Shown here one piece after another: positions 8,706-16,741 of a stretch of DNA of 64,000 nucleotides. Source of the DNA: Anatilimnocola aggregata (GTDB lineage Bacteria > Planctomycetota > Planctomycetia > Pirellulales > Pirellulaceae); NCBI RefSeq assembly GCF_007747655.1, contig NZ_CP036274.1, positions 434,001 to 498,000 on the forward strand, given 5' to 3'. The notes under the pieces are model-generated. The model worked only from the letters and a program-made list of their open reading frames with translations. It was not told the origin of the DNA and searched no databases. Numbering within the stretch: the first letter of the stretch is position 1; each line of letters opens with the position of its first letter. A program made the translations under genes and the position numbers.

Positions 8706-11054
8706 TTATTCGCGAGTAATGGTTTCGTCGAGATTCAGCAGCACGCGGGCAAGAGTGAGGGAATCTAGCTTGCCGAGGAGTTCGAGTTCGTCCTTTGTTG
8801 GTTGGCGGGCGACACAGCGCTCGAACGCAGCGGGGAGGCCATCGCGCTCGATAATCGCCTGCAGCGATTTGGCAAACTCAAAATGGCTGGCATCGTTCAA
8901 GAGCGTGAGCGCTTGCAGCGGAGTGTTGCTGCGAATGCGCCGCGTGCATGTGCTGAAACCTTCGGGTGCGTCGAACACGCTCAGCGATGGGGGTGGAGTC
9001 GAACGAAAGACAAACGTGTACATGCCACGACGATAGCGATCTTCCCCCTTGCTGAGTGGCCAAGGTCGTTTCACCTGACCGAGCCCCAGCACGCCATCGG
9101 GAATGGGTGGATAAACCGGCGGGCCCCCCATTTTTTCCGAGAGGAGGCCGCTCACGGCGAGCGAAACATCGCGGACCACTTCGGCATCGAGCCGTAGTCG
9201 CGATTGCCGCCACAGCAAATAGTTTTTGGCATCTTTCTGCAGGGCGGGATGATTGGGGGCGACACTACTACTTTGCTGATAGGTGGCGGAAGTGACAATT
9301 CGCTTGTGCAGCTTCTTCAGACTCCAGCCGTTATCCATGAAGTCGATGGCCAGCCAGTCGAGCAATTCAGGATGCGTCGGAGCGGCCCCCATCGTGCCGA
9401 AGTCGTTTTCGGTTTCGACCAGCCCGCGGCCGAAGTATTGTTGCCAGACCCGATTCACGATCACCCGCGCGGTAAGCGGATTCTCGCGACTCACCAGCCA
9501 CTTGGCGAGGTCGAGGCGGTTGGGTCGTGCGTCGGCTTTCAGCTTCGGTAAGACTGCAGGAACGCCTTCGGTCACTTCGGCTGCGGGGCGAGTGAAATCA
9601 CCTTTGATGAACACATTCGTCTTGCGCGGCGCGGGCATTTCTTGCATGACGAGAGTGCTGACGCCGCTGGCAAGAAGGGCAACGAGTTCCTGATACCGCT
9701 CGTTGAGCGCCCGATAGTCTTGATCCGCAGCACCGGGGCCCATCGCAAAGAGTTGGCGCTTTTGATCGAAGGTCCGCTTCGCTGCGGGAATGGTGAGGGC
9801 TTTGATGTTCTCCTTGGAGAGGAGTTTTTTCGACATCTCGCCGAGTTCGCGCTCCCAGGTGGCAAACTCTTCCTTCTGCTCAGTGAAGTAACCGTTGATC
9901 TTTTTTTCAATCTCTTTCTGCTCCGCGGCGATTTCGCGCGGGTCGACGTTGCTATCGACCACCTTCAGCGTCGGTTCGCTTTGGTTGTTGAAGAAGGCGA
10001 AAAACTGGTAATACTCGGCGTGCGAGATGGGGTCGAATTTATGGTCGTGACACTGGGCACAAGCGATGGTCAGGCCGAGCCAAACGGTGCCGGTCGTTCC
10101 CACGCGGTCGACGACGCTTTCGATGCGGAACTGCTCGACGTCGATGCCCCCCTCTTGATTGATTTGCGTGTTGCGATGAAAGCCCGTGGCGATTTTCTGC
10201 GGCTCGGTGGCATCGGCAAGCATGTCGCCCGCCAACTGCTCGACGCTGAACTGATCGAAGGGCATGTCGCCATTGATGGCGTCGACGACCCAATCGCGAT
10301 ACTTCCAGATTTGCCGGGGAGCATCGATGCTGTAGCCGTTCGAGTCGGCATAGCGAGCCTGATCGAGCCACCAGCGGCCCCAGCGTTCGCCGTAATGGGG
10401 AGATTCCAATATCTGATCGACCAGGTTCTCGAACGAACGTTCGTCTTTGTCCTTGATGAACGCCTCGACTTGGGCAGGAGTTGGCGGCAAGCCAAGCAGA
10501 TCGAGATAGACGCGGCGTACGAGCGTGGTCCTATCCGCAGGCTGCGAAGGGGCGAGAGCTTCTTTCTTTAACCGGGCGCGGACGAAGGCATCGATGGGCT
10601 GCGTGTTTACGTCGTCGGTCTTGGGGATGGCTGGCTTCACCGGTGCGATGAACGCCCAGTGACGATCGTCGCTGGGCTTTTCATCGGTGGGCGCTGTGGC
10701 CCCTTCATCGATCCAGCGCTTTAAGAGTGCAACCTGGGCGGCATCGAGGGGCGGCCGCTTGTAGGGCATTTTGGGAATGTAATCGTGATTGCCCTCGATC
10801 GACTGAATCAGCAGGCTTTCGCTGGCCTTGCCGGGCACAACCGATGGACCGCTCACGCCACCCTTCATGGCCCCAGCTGCGGTATCGAGCTTGAGATCGC
10901 TCTTCTGCGTGCCGGCGCCGTGGCACTTCACGCAGGTTGCTTGCAACAGCGGTTTTACTTCGCGGGTGTAATCGACAGGGGCTGCTGGCGAAGGAGTGGG
11001 CACCAGGAACAGGCCCAGCAAAAGCGCGGCGATGGCTGACGGAGAAAGTTTCAT
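8706..11054 (-). CDS. PSCyt1/DUF1549/DUF1553 cytochrome-like protein
   Basis: 782 residues from the chosen ATG at 11054; an in-frame extension upstream exists, but only this start gives a proper signal peptide (MKLSPSAIAALLLGLFLVP, cut near AAP). CVKCH (41-45) is a haem c attachment motif within the PSCyt1 domain. DUF1549 follows (VYLDLLGLPPTP, ESPHYGERWGRWWLDQARYADS, CAQCHDHKFDPI with a second CxxCH), then DUF1553 (LAKWLVSRENPLTARVIVNRVWQQYFGRGLV, VRDVSLAVSGLL). These proteins are hallmark planctomycete periplasmic proteins, suspected to be redox partners or subunits for DUF1501. It is the first gene of the pair with DUF1501. Confidence 0.93.
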   Translation of the reverse strand: MKLSPSAIAALLLGLFLVPTPSPAAPVDYTREVKPLLQATCVKCHGAGTQKSDLKLDTAAGAMKGGVSGPSVVPGKASESLLIQSIEGNHDYIPKMPYKRPPLDAAQVALLKRWIDEGATAPTDEKPSDDRHWAFIAPVKPAIPKTDDVNTQPIDAFVRARLKKEALAPSQPADRTTLVRRVYLDLLGLPPTPAQVEAFIKDKDERSFENLVDQILESPHYGERWGRWWLDQARYADSNGYSIDAPRQIWKYRDWVVDAINGDMPFDQFSVEQLAGDMLADATEPQKIATGFHRNTQINQEGGIDVEQFRIESVVDRVGTTGTVWLGLTIACAQCHDHKFDPISHAEYYQFFAFFNNQSEPTLKVVDSNVDPREIAAEQKEIEKKINGYFTEQKEEFATWERELGEMSKKLLSKENIKALTIPAAKRTFDQKRQLFAMGPGAADQDYRALNERYQELVALLASGVSTLVMQEMPAPRKTNVFIKGDFTRPAAEVTEGVPAVLPKLKADARPNRLDLAKWLVSRENPLTARVIVNRVWQQYFGRGLVETENDFGTMGAAPTHPELLDWLAIDFMDNGWSLKKLHKRIVTSATYQQSSSVAPNHPALQKDAKNYLLWRQSRLRLDAEVVRDVSLAVSGLLSEKMGGPPVYPPIPDGVLGLGQVKRPWPLSKGEDRYRRGMYTFVFRSTPPPSLSVFDAPEGFSTCTRRIRSNTPLQALTLLNDASHFEFAKSLQAIIERDGLPAAFERCVARQPTKDELELLGKLDSLTLARVLLNLDETITRE

Positions 11055-11533
11055 GGGCGAGAGGGCTGGCTGAAGGCGGGCAGGCAAACAAAGCTGAAGC
11101 CTACACCCTAAGCCAATTCGCCCTGCCAACGCAAGCTTTTCAGCTCGAGTGCGGCCGGTTTTGGCGAGTTGGAAGAGACGGGCTGGACCGGCATCGCGAT
11201 GGTTCACTCCACATCAATTCGACGATCAGATATGCTGACTTGTCCACCACGGTGAACTTGTCCCCAGGGAGACATTCGCTTCGGTAGTGAGTTGGGTTCG
11301 AGCCGCAAAATGGGTGGGGTGTTTAACAATCCGGCCAATTGTTGAACAGCAACACACATAACTCTCGGGTTTCCGAGCAATTCGTGTTCAACAATTACAC
11401 ACCAAGTTGAACACTTAGGATGAGATTAGAATTCAAAAGTGCCCGATGGATGATCGCGTGATTTCGCGCTGCTGACACTCGCTTGCTACAATTATTTTCC
11501 TTCGCATCAGCCCTCTCCGGATATGTATTGAAC
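11055..11533. other. Divergent intergenic region holding a structured repeat
   Basis: 479 bp between the divergent PSCyt1 (-) and PQQ-propeller (+) genes. No convincing coding frame is seen. The region holds the three-hairpin element at 11320-11414 and is more AT-rich than its surroundings after ~11320. Promoters for both genes must lie here, but no consensus boxes can be called with confidence. Confidence 0.6.
11320..11414 (+). repeat. Three-hairpin structured element, copy 1
   Basis: Hairpin 1 pairs TGTTTAACAAT (11320-11330) with ATTGTTGAACA (11338-11348). Hairpin 2 is CTCGG-GTTT-CCGAG (11364-11377). Hairpin 3 pairs GTGTTCAAC (11384-11392) with GTTGAACAC (11406-11414). The same architecture occurs on the minus strand at 39985-40078, with different bases but preserved pairing in the outer stems and near-identical sequence around the central hairpin. 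It lies in sense orientation about 120 bases before the PQQ-propeller start. It may be an RNA element or a short palindromic mobile element. Confidence 0.75.
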
Positions 11534-12835
11534 ATGACTTCACAACCGTCCATTCTCTTTGCCGCTGCGATTGTTTGCGCCTCCGTCAGCAACTTGGCTG
11601 CGGCTGAGAACTGGCCGCAGTGGCGCGGGCCAAACGGAACGGGAGTCTCGAGCGAGCGCGACCTGGCAATTGTCTGGCACGAAGATCGTGGACTGTTTTG
11701 GAAGACGCCGCTGCCGGAGTGGGGAACGAGCACACCTGCCGTCTGGGGTGAGTCAATTTTTCTCACTAGTCATACGGGCGACGGAAAGTTGCTGCTGCTG
11801 AAGTTGAACAAGAAGGACGGCAAGATTGTCTGGCAGCAAGACGTGGGAACCGGCGAGGCCGTGCGCGAAGCGCCCAAACGGCTGACGCAGAAGTTCCATC
11901 AGCTTCACAATTTGGCCACACCATCGCCGGTGACCGATGGCACGACGGTCGTCGCCCATTTCGGCAATGGCGATCTCGCCGCCTACGACTACGACGGCAA
12001 ACAACTTTGGAAGCGTAACCTGCAGGAAGAATTCGGCGGCTATACGATCTGGTGGGGACACGCCAACAGTCCGGTGATATTCAAGGACATGGTCATTTCG
12101 GTCTGCATGCAGGACTCGCTGGCCGATCTGCAAGACCAACCCGTGCAGAGCTACCTCGTCGCGCACGATCTGCTCACCGGCAAGCAGCGCTGGAAGACGC
12201 CCCGGATGACGCGAGCCGATTCCGAACAGAGCGATTCATATACCACGCCACTGCTGACGACTTATCAAAAGCAACTTCAACTGATCGTGATGGGTGGCAA
12301 TCAACTCGATGGCTACGATCCAGCCAATGGCAAGCAACTTTGGTTTCTGCCTGGCCTTGTCGGGGGCCGCACAGTCACCGGCCCAACCGTGGCAGGCGAT
12401 TTCATCTACACAACTCGCGGCCAGCGCGGGCCGCTCCTCGCCGTGCAACCTCGCAAGGCGGGCGAGAACGACTTCAAGAGCATTGAGTGGGATTACAAAG
12501 AAGGAACGCCCGACTCGTGTACGCCCGTGGTCTGGAACGAACTTCTCTTCACAGTAGCTGACGACGGGATCGCCCGCTGCATTCACGCCCCTTCGGGCAA
12601 CCTGCGCTGGAAAGAACGGCTAAAGGGCAAATACAAGGCATCGCCGGTTGCCGTCGATGGCCGTGTCTTGTTCCTCAATACCGAAGGGCTGTGCACGGTC
12701 GTTTCAGCCCAGCCGCGATTCGACAAACTGGTCGAGAATCAACTGAACGACGAAACGATCGCTTCACCCGCCATCAGCGACGGCCGCATCTACCTCCGCG
12801 GCAAGCAGTTCTTGTATTGCATCGGAAAGAGGTAA
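11534..12835 (+). CDS. Secreted PQQ-type beta-propeller repeat protein
   Basis: 433 residues from ATG 11534, chosen because it begins a clean signal peptide (MTSQPSILFAAAIVCASVSNLAAA). The mature protein opens with ENWPQWRGPNGTGVS, the typical start of planctomycete PQQ-binding-like propellers. Repeated blades of the VWxxxLFxxxxxGxLxxxDxxxGKxxW type follow (for example LAAYDYDGKQLWKR, LDGYDPANGKQLWFLPG, ARCIHAPSGNLRWKE). The fold resembles BamB and quinoprotein dehydrogenase propellers, but no catalytic dehydrogenase residues are evident, so it may be a binding or scaffold protein. A second member lies at 61552-62769. Confidence 0.88.
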   Translation: MTSQPSILFAAAIVCASVSNLAAAENWPQWRGPNGTGVSSERDLAIVWHEDRGLFWKTPLPEWGTSTPAVWGESIFLTSHTGDGKLLLLKLNKKDGKIVWQQDVGTGEAVREAPKRLTQKFHQLHNLATPSPVTDGTTVVAHFGNGDLAAYDYDGKQLWKRNLQEEFGGYTIWWGHANSPVIFKDMVISVCMQDSLADLQDQPVQSYLVAHDLLTGKQRWKTPRMTRADSEQSDSYTTPLLTTYQKQLQLIVMGGNQLDGYDPANGKQLWFLPGLVGGRTVTGPTVAGDFIYTTRGQRGPLLAVQPRKAGENDFKSIEWDYKEGTPDSCTPVVWNELLFTVADDGIARCIHAPSGNLRWKERLKGKYKASPVAVDGRVLFLNTEGLCTVVSAQPRFDKLVENQLNDETIASPAISDGRIYLRGKQFLYCIGKR

Positions 12836-12881
12836 GTTTGCTTGGAGCAGACATTTCCCTGCGATTACTTGAGGAGCAACC

Positions 12882-13160
12882 ATGACCGACCAACTTACCC
12901 CGCAGCAAATTCCCCCGGCGTCGTTCACCGTGTTGGTCTCGACCGTCGCCACCCAGGCCAGCGTCGCGCTCGGCATGATCGCCGACCCGCGCACCAACAA
13001 GCCGGAAGTGAATCTCGACCTGGCCAAACACTTTGTCGATACGCTGGTGCTGCTGGAGCAGAAGACCAAGGGGAATCTCACCCCCGACGAATCCGCCCTG
13101 CTGGCTGCTGCGACGAGCCAATTGCAGATGGCGTATGTGACGATGAAGAATAAGAAGTAG
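12882..13160 (+). CDS. DUF1844 family protein
   Basis: 92 residues, matching small DUF1844 proteins: FTVLVSTVATQASVALGMI, then NLDLAKHFVDTLVLLEQKTKGNLT and a final helix of the LAAATSQLQMAYV type. A good ribosome-binding site (GAGGAG) lies 7 bases before the ATG. The 46-bp gap after the PQQ-propeller gene suggests cotranscription. The family is all-helical and widespread in planctomycetes and deltaproteobacteria; its role is unknown. Confidence 0.88.
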   Translation: MTDQLTPQQIPPASFTVLVSTVATQASVALGMIADPRTNKPEVNLDLAKHFVDTLVLLEQKTKGNLTPDESALLAAATSQLQMAYVTMKNKK

Positions 13161-13202
13161 TCAGGAGTCGGGGGGGCGCGAGAACGAGTGGAGAGGGCAG
13201 TC

Positions 13203-13571
13203 GTGCTCGAAATCAAATCGCTCGAGATTCTCTATCTGTCGCGGCATGGCCACGACATCGCTTATGGGCTAACGGAAGAAGACTTGTTTGCCGTAGCACC
13301 CTCGTTGCGGCATGCCAAAGACAAACTAATCGTCGCGAAGCCGGCGCGAGTTGGTATTGTTGTCGGAATCGTGTACGACTGAAACGAGCGGCAGAGCACC
13401 GCTTTTCGTCCCAAGGTTCATTGGGATTGTCCCGCTTGTGGCCAGCACGGGTTTGACGACTGTGGGGAGTCGCAACCGTTATTCACCGAACCGTTTTGTA
13501 ACTGCGTGGACTGGTGGCTGGTGAGTTGGGATGCAACGCAAGCGAGAGCTGAATTGACAGTTCGCGAATAG
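13203..13571 (+). pseudogene. Small gene interrupted by in-frame TGA at 13380-13382
   Basis: A GTG at 13203 preceded by GAGAGGG opens a frame of 59 codons (KSLEILYLSRHGHDIAYGL, then FAVAPSLRHAKDKLIVAKPA) ending in TGA at 13380. The same frame continues without another start codon for 62 codons to TAG at 13569, and that part is protein-like: HWDCPACGQHGFDDCG, EPFCNC, VDWWLVSWD. It has a CxxC pair, a later CxC and five tryptophans. This suggests one ~122-residue gene with a zinc-binding C-terminal half, broken by a nonsense mutation or recoded. No good match to a bacterial selenocysteine insertion hairpin was found. The family is not recognised. Confidence 0.45.
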
Positions 13572-13657
13572 TTCGCAATTTGCCCAAATGCGCACGGCGT
13601 ACGTCGCGTTGAGGAAAAAAAAGTAGATGCGGGAGACGATGGCAGTAGAATTCGTGA

Positions 13658-14143
13658 ATGGCCAAGTCCAGCCTCAGATCGTCGCAATTCTCACTGAGCT
13701 TACTGCTGCTTTTCATGAGCCTGATCTCAGTAGCAGTTTATGGCTGCAAGCTGCTTAGTTCCTACATCCATGTGCAAGATGTGCCGGTTGCAGTGGCGAA
13801 CGACAAACTCCGAATGATTGGCACCCCCTTTTCCATACCGGATACAGCCACTCACTGCTCTGTCAGCGGTAGATTTTACAGCTATTTCCAGGCGACATAT
13901 CAAATCGATCAAGTTGCGTTCTTGAAATCGACTGCCGATCGCTTTCCCGACATAAGGCGACCGGAGCCGATTCCGTTCGATGTCCGCACGTCCCTTGCTT
14001 ACAACTTCAAGCCTCTGGGCCACGGCGACATCCAGCAGAATGCTCACGGTTACGTGCTAAACACGATGACAATGAGAGGTGGGTGGCGGATAGTGTATGA
14101 CGCAACCGAGCAGCGCGCATACGTTGAGTATTCGCCGCGATGA
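13658..14143 (+). CDS. Small membrane-anchored or secreted protein, unknown
   Basis: 161 residues. A basic N-terminus (MAKSSLRSSQF) leads into one hydrophobic helix (about 12-30, LSLLLLFMSLISVAVYG), so the rest is probably outside the cytoplasm. The body has no recognised motif; its end (GGWRIVYDATEQRAYVEYSPR) looks like beta strands. Codon use is less GC-biased than in neighbouring genes. It is convergent with the YkgJ-type gene, the two stops being 39 bp apart. No family is recognised. Confidence 0.55.
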   Translation: MAKSSLRSSQFSLSLLLLFMSLISVAVYGCKLLSSYIHVQDVPVAVANDKLRMIGTPFSIPDTATHCSVSGRFYSYFQATYQIDQVAFLKSTADRFPDIRRPEPIPFDVRTSLAYNFKPLGHGDIQQNAHGYVLNTMTMRGGWRIVYDATEQRAYVEYSPR

Positions 14144-14182
14144 TCTCGATCCGAGAGTGCTTGCCCACGTGCAATGTGCGAG

Positions 14183-14704
14183 TCATGGAATGACTCGACT
14201 ACGAGAGGAGTTCACATTCTCTTTCGGCAATTCCTCATACAACTGCCGGTGCCAGCGTTGGGCGTCGGTCAGGTTCATATCGAGGGCTTCGAGCAAGCCC
14301 TGGCCGATGCGGAGGAGTTCGGTCGGGCAGCCGGTCGAGAGTTCGTCGGTGATGCCGTCAGCGTCATAGCTGAACGGGTAGAGCCGGCAGATGAGAGGCC
14401 GCGTTTCCAGTGGCAGAATGCAGCCTGCGTTGCCTAGGAAGGTGCAGTCGCCGTTGGCTTGTTTTTTGAGAACGCGACGGGTGCCATCGGGGCGGAAGAC
14501 ATTGTCGCGCCAGATCGGGTCGTCGTCCTGATCGGCGTAGTCGGGAATCGCTGGCCCGCGAAACTCGGTGAAGCCGGTTTGCCCGGTGTACGCTTCGATT
14601 CGCCCGACATCGCCAAGTGTGGTGTAAATGTCACACGTCTGGCAGCAGGTTTTCATGTGCCGCGAGCAGCGGATGCAGAGAAATTCTTCTGGGGACGTTT
14701 CCAT
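14183..14704 (-). CDS. YkgJ-type cysteine cluster protein
   Basis: 173 residues from ATG 14704 (METSPEEFLCIRC); a longer frame exists, but this start lies only 4 bases after the preceding gene's stop. The cysteine pattern CxxC..., CCQTC, then GCILPLETRPLICRLYPF is that of the YkgJ/UPF0153 family, thought to bind zinc or an iron-sulfur cluster. The CRLYPF block is diagnostic. The biochemical role is unknown. A second family member, with different architecture, lies at 33405-34214. Confidence 0.8.
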   Translation of the reverse strand: METSPEEFLCIRCSRHMKTCCQTCDIYTTLGDVGRIEAYTGQTGFTEFRGPAIPDYADQDDDPIWRDNVFRPDGTRRVLKKQANGDCTFLGNAGCILPLETRPLICRLYPFSYDADGITDELSTGCPTELLRIGQGLLEALDMNLTDAQRWHRQLYEELPKENVNSSRSRVIP

Positions 14705-14708
14705 GTAC

Positions 14709-14930
14709 TTACGCTGAGGTAGCTGGATAAGCGGTTTGCACACTGGCGATATGCAGATAGGCCACGATCGAAATCCGGTCAGAATCGGGGTATCCCACTA
14801 CCATTCCGTTTTTGGAAAGAATCACAAACTCCGGATGTGGGACGTGAACTACTTCCCCGCTCGACAAAGTCATATCGAATGGAACAAAAGGCTGTCGTTT
14901 GATCAGGTCGCGAATCGCTTGCGAGTTCAT
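14709..14930 (-). CDS. Small conserved-looking protein upstream of YkgJ
   Basis: 73 residues: IRDLIKRQPFVPFDMTLSSG then HVPHPEFVILSKNGMVVGYP and ISIVAYLHIASVQTA. The pattern of short beta strands suggests a small compact domain. It ends 4 bases before the YkgJ-type start, so translation is probably coupled and the two may act together. I recall similar small proteins in planctomycete genomes but cannot name a family. Confidence 0.65.
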   Translation of the reverse strand: MNSQAIRDLIKRQPFVPFDMTLSSGEVVHVPHPEFVILSKNGMVVGYPDSDRISIVAYLHIASVQTAYPATSA

Positions 14931-15025
14931 TGCCGAATCCTCTATTTTGTTTTGGCAGGCTCTCGTGGCACCCCTAATTATATGCCACGAGACTGAACCA
15001 GCAAAATACGAGGCTGAATCAGGGG

Positions 15026-16342
15026 TTACCCCACCGGATCCGGATAACGATAGACCTGTCCTTCGTAGTTTCGCAGCAGCAGATCGTCCCCCTCGCGGCC
15101 GACGATGTAGTTCGGCTGCAGCGGGATCTTGCCGCCGCCGCCGGGAGCATCGATCACGTACTGGGGAACCGCGTAGCCGGTGGTATGACCGCGCAGCCCT
15201 TCGATGATCTCCAGCCCCTTGCTGACGCTAGTACGAAAGTGAGCCGAACCGCTGATCGGGTCGCATTGATAGATATAGTACGGCCGGACGCGCATCATCA
15301 GCAGGCGATGAAACAGGTCCTTCATCGTGCCGATACTATCGTTCACACCCTTCAGCAGCACCGTCTGCGCACCGAGCGGAATGCCGCTGTCGGCCAGCCT
15401 GGCACAAGCCTGGTAAGCTTCGGGCGTGCATTCATCGCCGTGCAGAAAGTGAATGCTCATCCACAGGGGATGATGCTTCTTCAGCACGCGGCAGAGCGAC
15501 GGAGTGATCCGCTGCGGCAGCACGGCCGGCATCTTGGTCCCAATGCGAACAAACTCCAGGTGGGGAATCTCCCGCAGCTTGCCGAGCATCCAGTCGAGCT
15601 TTTCGTCGCTTAGGGCGAGCGGGTCGCCACCCGAGATAAGGCAGTCCCGAATCGTCGGCGTGTTGCGAATGTAGTCGAAAGCCTGTTCCAGTCGCTTCTC
15701 GTTCGGCATGATCTCGCCGTGACCCACCACGCGCGAGCGGGTGCAGTAGCGGCAATAGGTCGAGCAGAAGTCGAGGGCGAGCAGCAGCACGCGATCGGGA
15801 TAGCGATGAACTAGCCCCGGCACCGGGCTGTGGCCATCTTCGCCCAGCGGGTCGTCGGCTTCGCCCGGCGTGCGGATGAATTCATCCTTCACCGGGACAA
15901 CCGTTTTGCGCAGTGGCTGCTGCGAATCTTCCCGGTCGAGCAGGCTCATGTAATAGGGGGTGACTCCGACGGGGAGCAAGTTGCCACCCTTCGACAGACC
16001 CTCTTGTTCTGCGTCCGATAGTTCGAGCATTTGCGCGAACTTCTCGGCCGTGCGAATTCGATGGCGCGACTGCCAGCGCCAATCGTTCCAGTCTTTGTCG
16101 GCGACCTCGGGGAAGAATCGCTTGCGAAATGCCTTGGTCCGCGAGGTCGTCTTCGCGCGGCGATTGAACGCAGCGGGTGCCGGCGCTTGATCCGCGTGAG
16201 GCGGGTCAATTCTCGTCGTTGCGGCAGGACGAGCCGGCGGCGGAGCTAAGTTCAGGGTGAAAGAAGTGACGTGGTAGGTACTACTCGGAGGTTCCTCCAG
16301 AGCGACACTCGTCAATGTTTGCTCGCATTCGGAGCTGTTCAT
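15026..16342 (-). CDS. kamA: KamA-type radical SAM lysine 2,3-aminomutase
   Basis: 438 residues. The radical SAM cluster motif CSTYCRYC puts Cys193, Cys197 and Cys200 around the 4Fe-4S cluster. RVRPYYIYQCDP, FRTSVSKGLEIIEGLRGHTTGYAVPQYV and the PLP-binding lysine in APGGGGKIP (Lys405) are typical of lysine 2,3-aminomutase. The family interconverts L-lysine and L-beta-lysine using SAM and PLP. EpmB, which modifies EF-P, is the alternative, but no epmA or efp is nearby and the GGGGKIP block with the long form favours KamA. The first ~65 residues are low-complexity and Pro/Ala-rich, so the true start may lie further in. Confidence 0.85.
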   Translation of the reverse strand: MNSSECEQTLTSVALEEPPSSTYHVTSFTLNLAPPPARPAATTRIDPPHADQAPAPAAFNRRAKTTSRTKAFRKRFFPEVADKDWNDWRWQSRHRIRTAEKFAQMLELSDAEQEGLSKGGNLLPVGVTPYYMSLLDREDSQQPLRKTVVPVKDEFIRTPGEADDPLGEDGHSPVPGLVHRYPDRVLLLALDFCSTYCRYCTRSRVVGHGEIMPNEKRLEQAFDYIRNTPTIRDCLISGGDPLALSDEKLDWMLGKLREIPHLEFVRIGTKMPAVLPQRITPSLCRVLKKHHPLWMSIHFLHGDECTPEAYQACARLADSGIPLGAQTVLLKGVNDSIGTMKDLFHRLLMMRVRPYYIYQCDPISGSAHFRTSVSKGLEIIEGLRGHTTGYAVPQYVIDAPGGGGKIPLQPNYIVGREGDDLLLRNYEGQVYRYPDPVG

Positions 16343-16741
16343 ACCGTGGGATATCCCCAGGAGCCAGGTGAAGTGCGTCCGGAACGGTCTCCTTGCCGTC
16401 CAACGCCGAATCGCAAACGCCGCGATTCGCGGCCAGAGAATCCGAGCATTCGACGCGAAAGCAGCATCCGCTCACCGCGGTTTCGGTCGCTTGATTGCTC
16501 GAACTGGCCTGTAAAGAAACCATCGCTGGGCTCGGTGGTCTTCACCGAGCCATCCCAACAACGAATTGGCACCCGTCAAAGCTGGTTATCCGTGACCAGC
16601 ATCCATGACAGCGACATTTCGTCGTAGCGCGGAATTAAAGGGGGCTACGGCGAAACTGTCAATGGACTTTCTGTCTTATTGACAAAAGAATCGGAAAAAA
16701 GTCCGGGAGTTACGAAGCGACCCGCGACGGAAGGCCGTTGC
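16343..16741. other. Intergenic region between fabF and kamA with a long hairpin
   Basis: 399 bp between the fabF stop and the kamA start (both minus strand). No credible gene is seen. The fabF-proximal part holds a strong imperfect hairpin: GACATTTCGTCGTAGC (16613-16628) pairs with GCTACGGCGAAACTGTC (16644-16660), one bulge and one G-U. It lies ~80 bases past the fabF stop and may end that transcript, though no T-run follows. The remainder presumably contains the kamA promoter. Confidence 0.5.

Noticed and set aside
7291..9036. A 581-codon open frame on the plus strand antisense to the DUF1501 and PSCyt1 genes
   Set aside because: The opposite strand encodes two clear families; the frame is a by-product of GC-rich codon use and lacks recognisable motifs.
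11173..11207. A longer start for the PSCyt1 protein (51 extra residues)
   Set aside because: The extension is not hydrophobic or conserved-looking, and it would bury the signal peptide that begins at 11054.
13380..13412. Selenocysteine insertion at the in-frame TGA
   Set aside because: A small AGCGG/CCGCT hairpin follows the TGA, but its loop and spacing do not match a bacterial SECIS, and the context is not a redox motif.
16339..16572. Short minus-strand frames between fabF and kamA
   Set aside because: No ribosome-binding site, no compositional support and overlap with the kamA 5' end.
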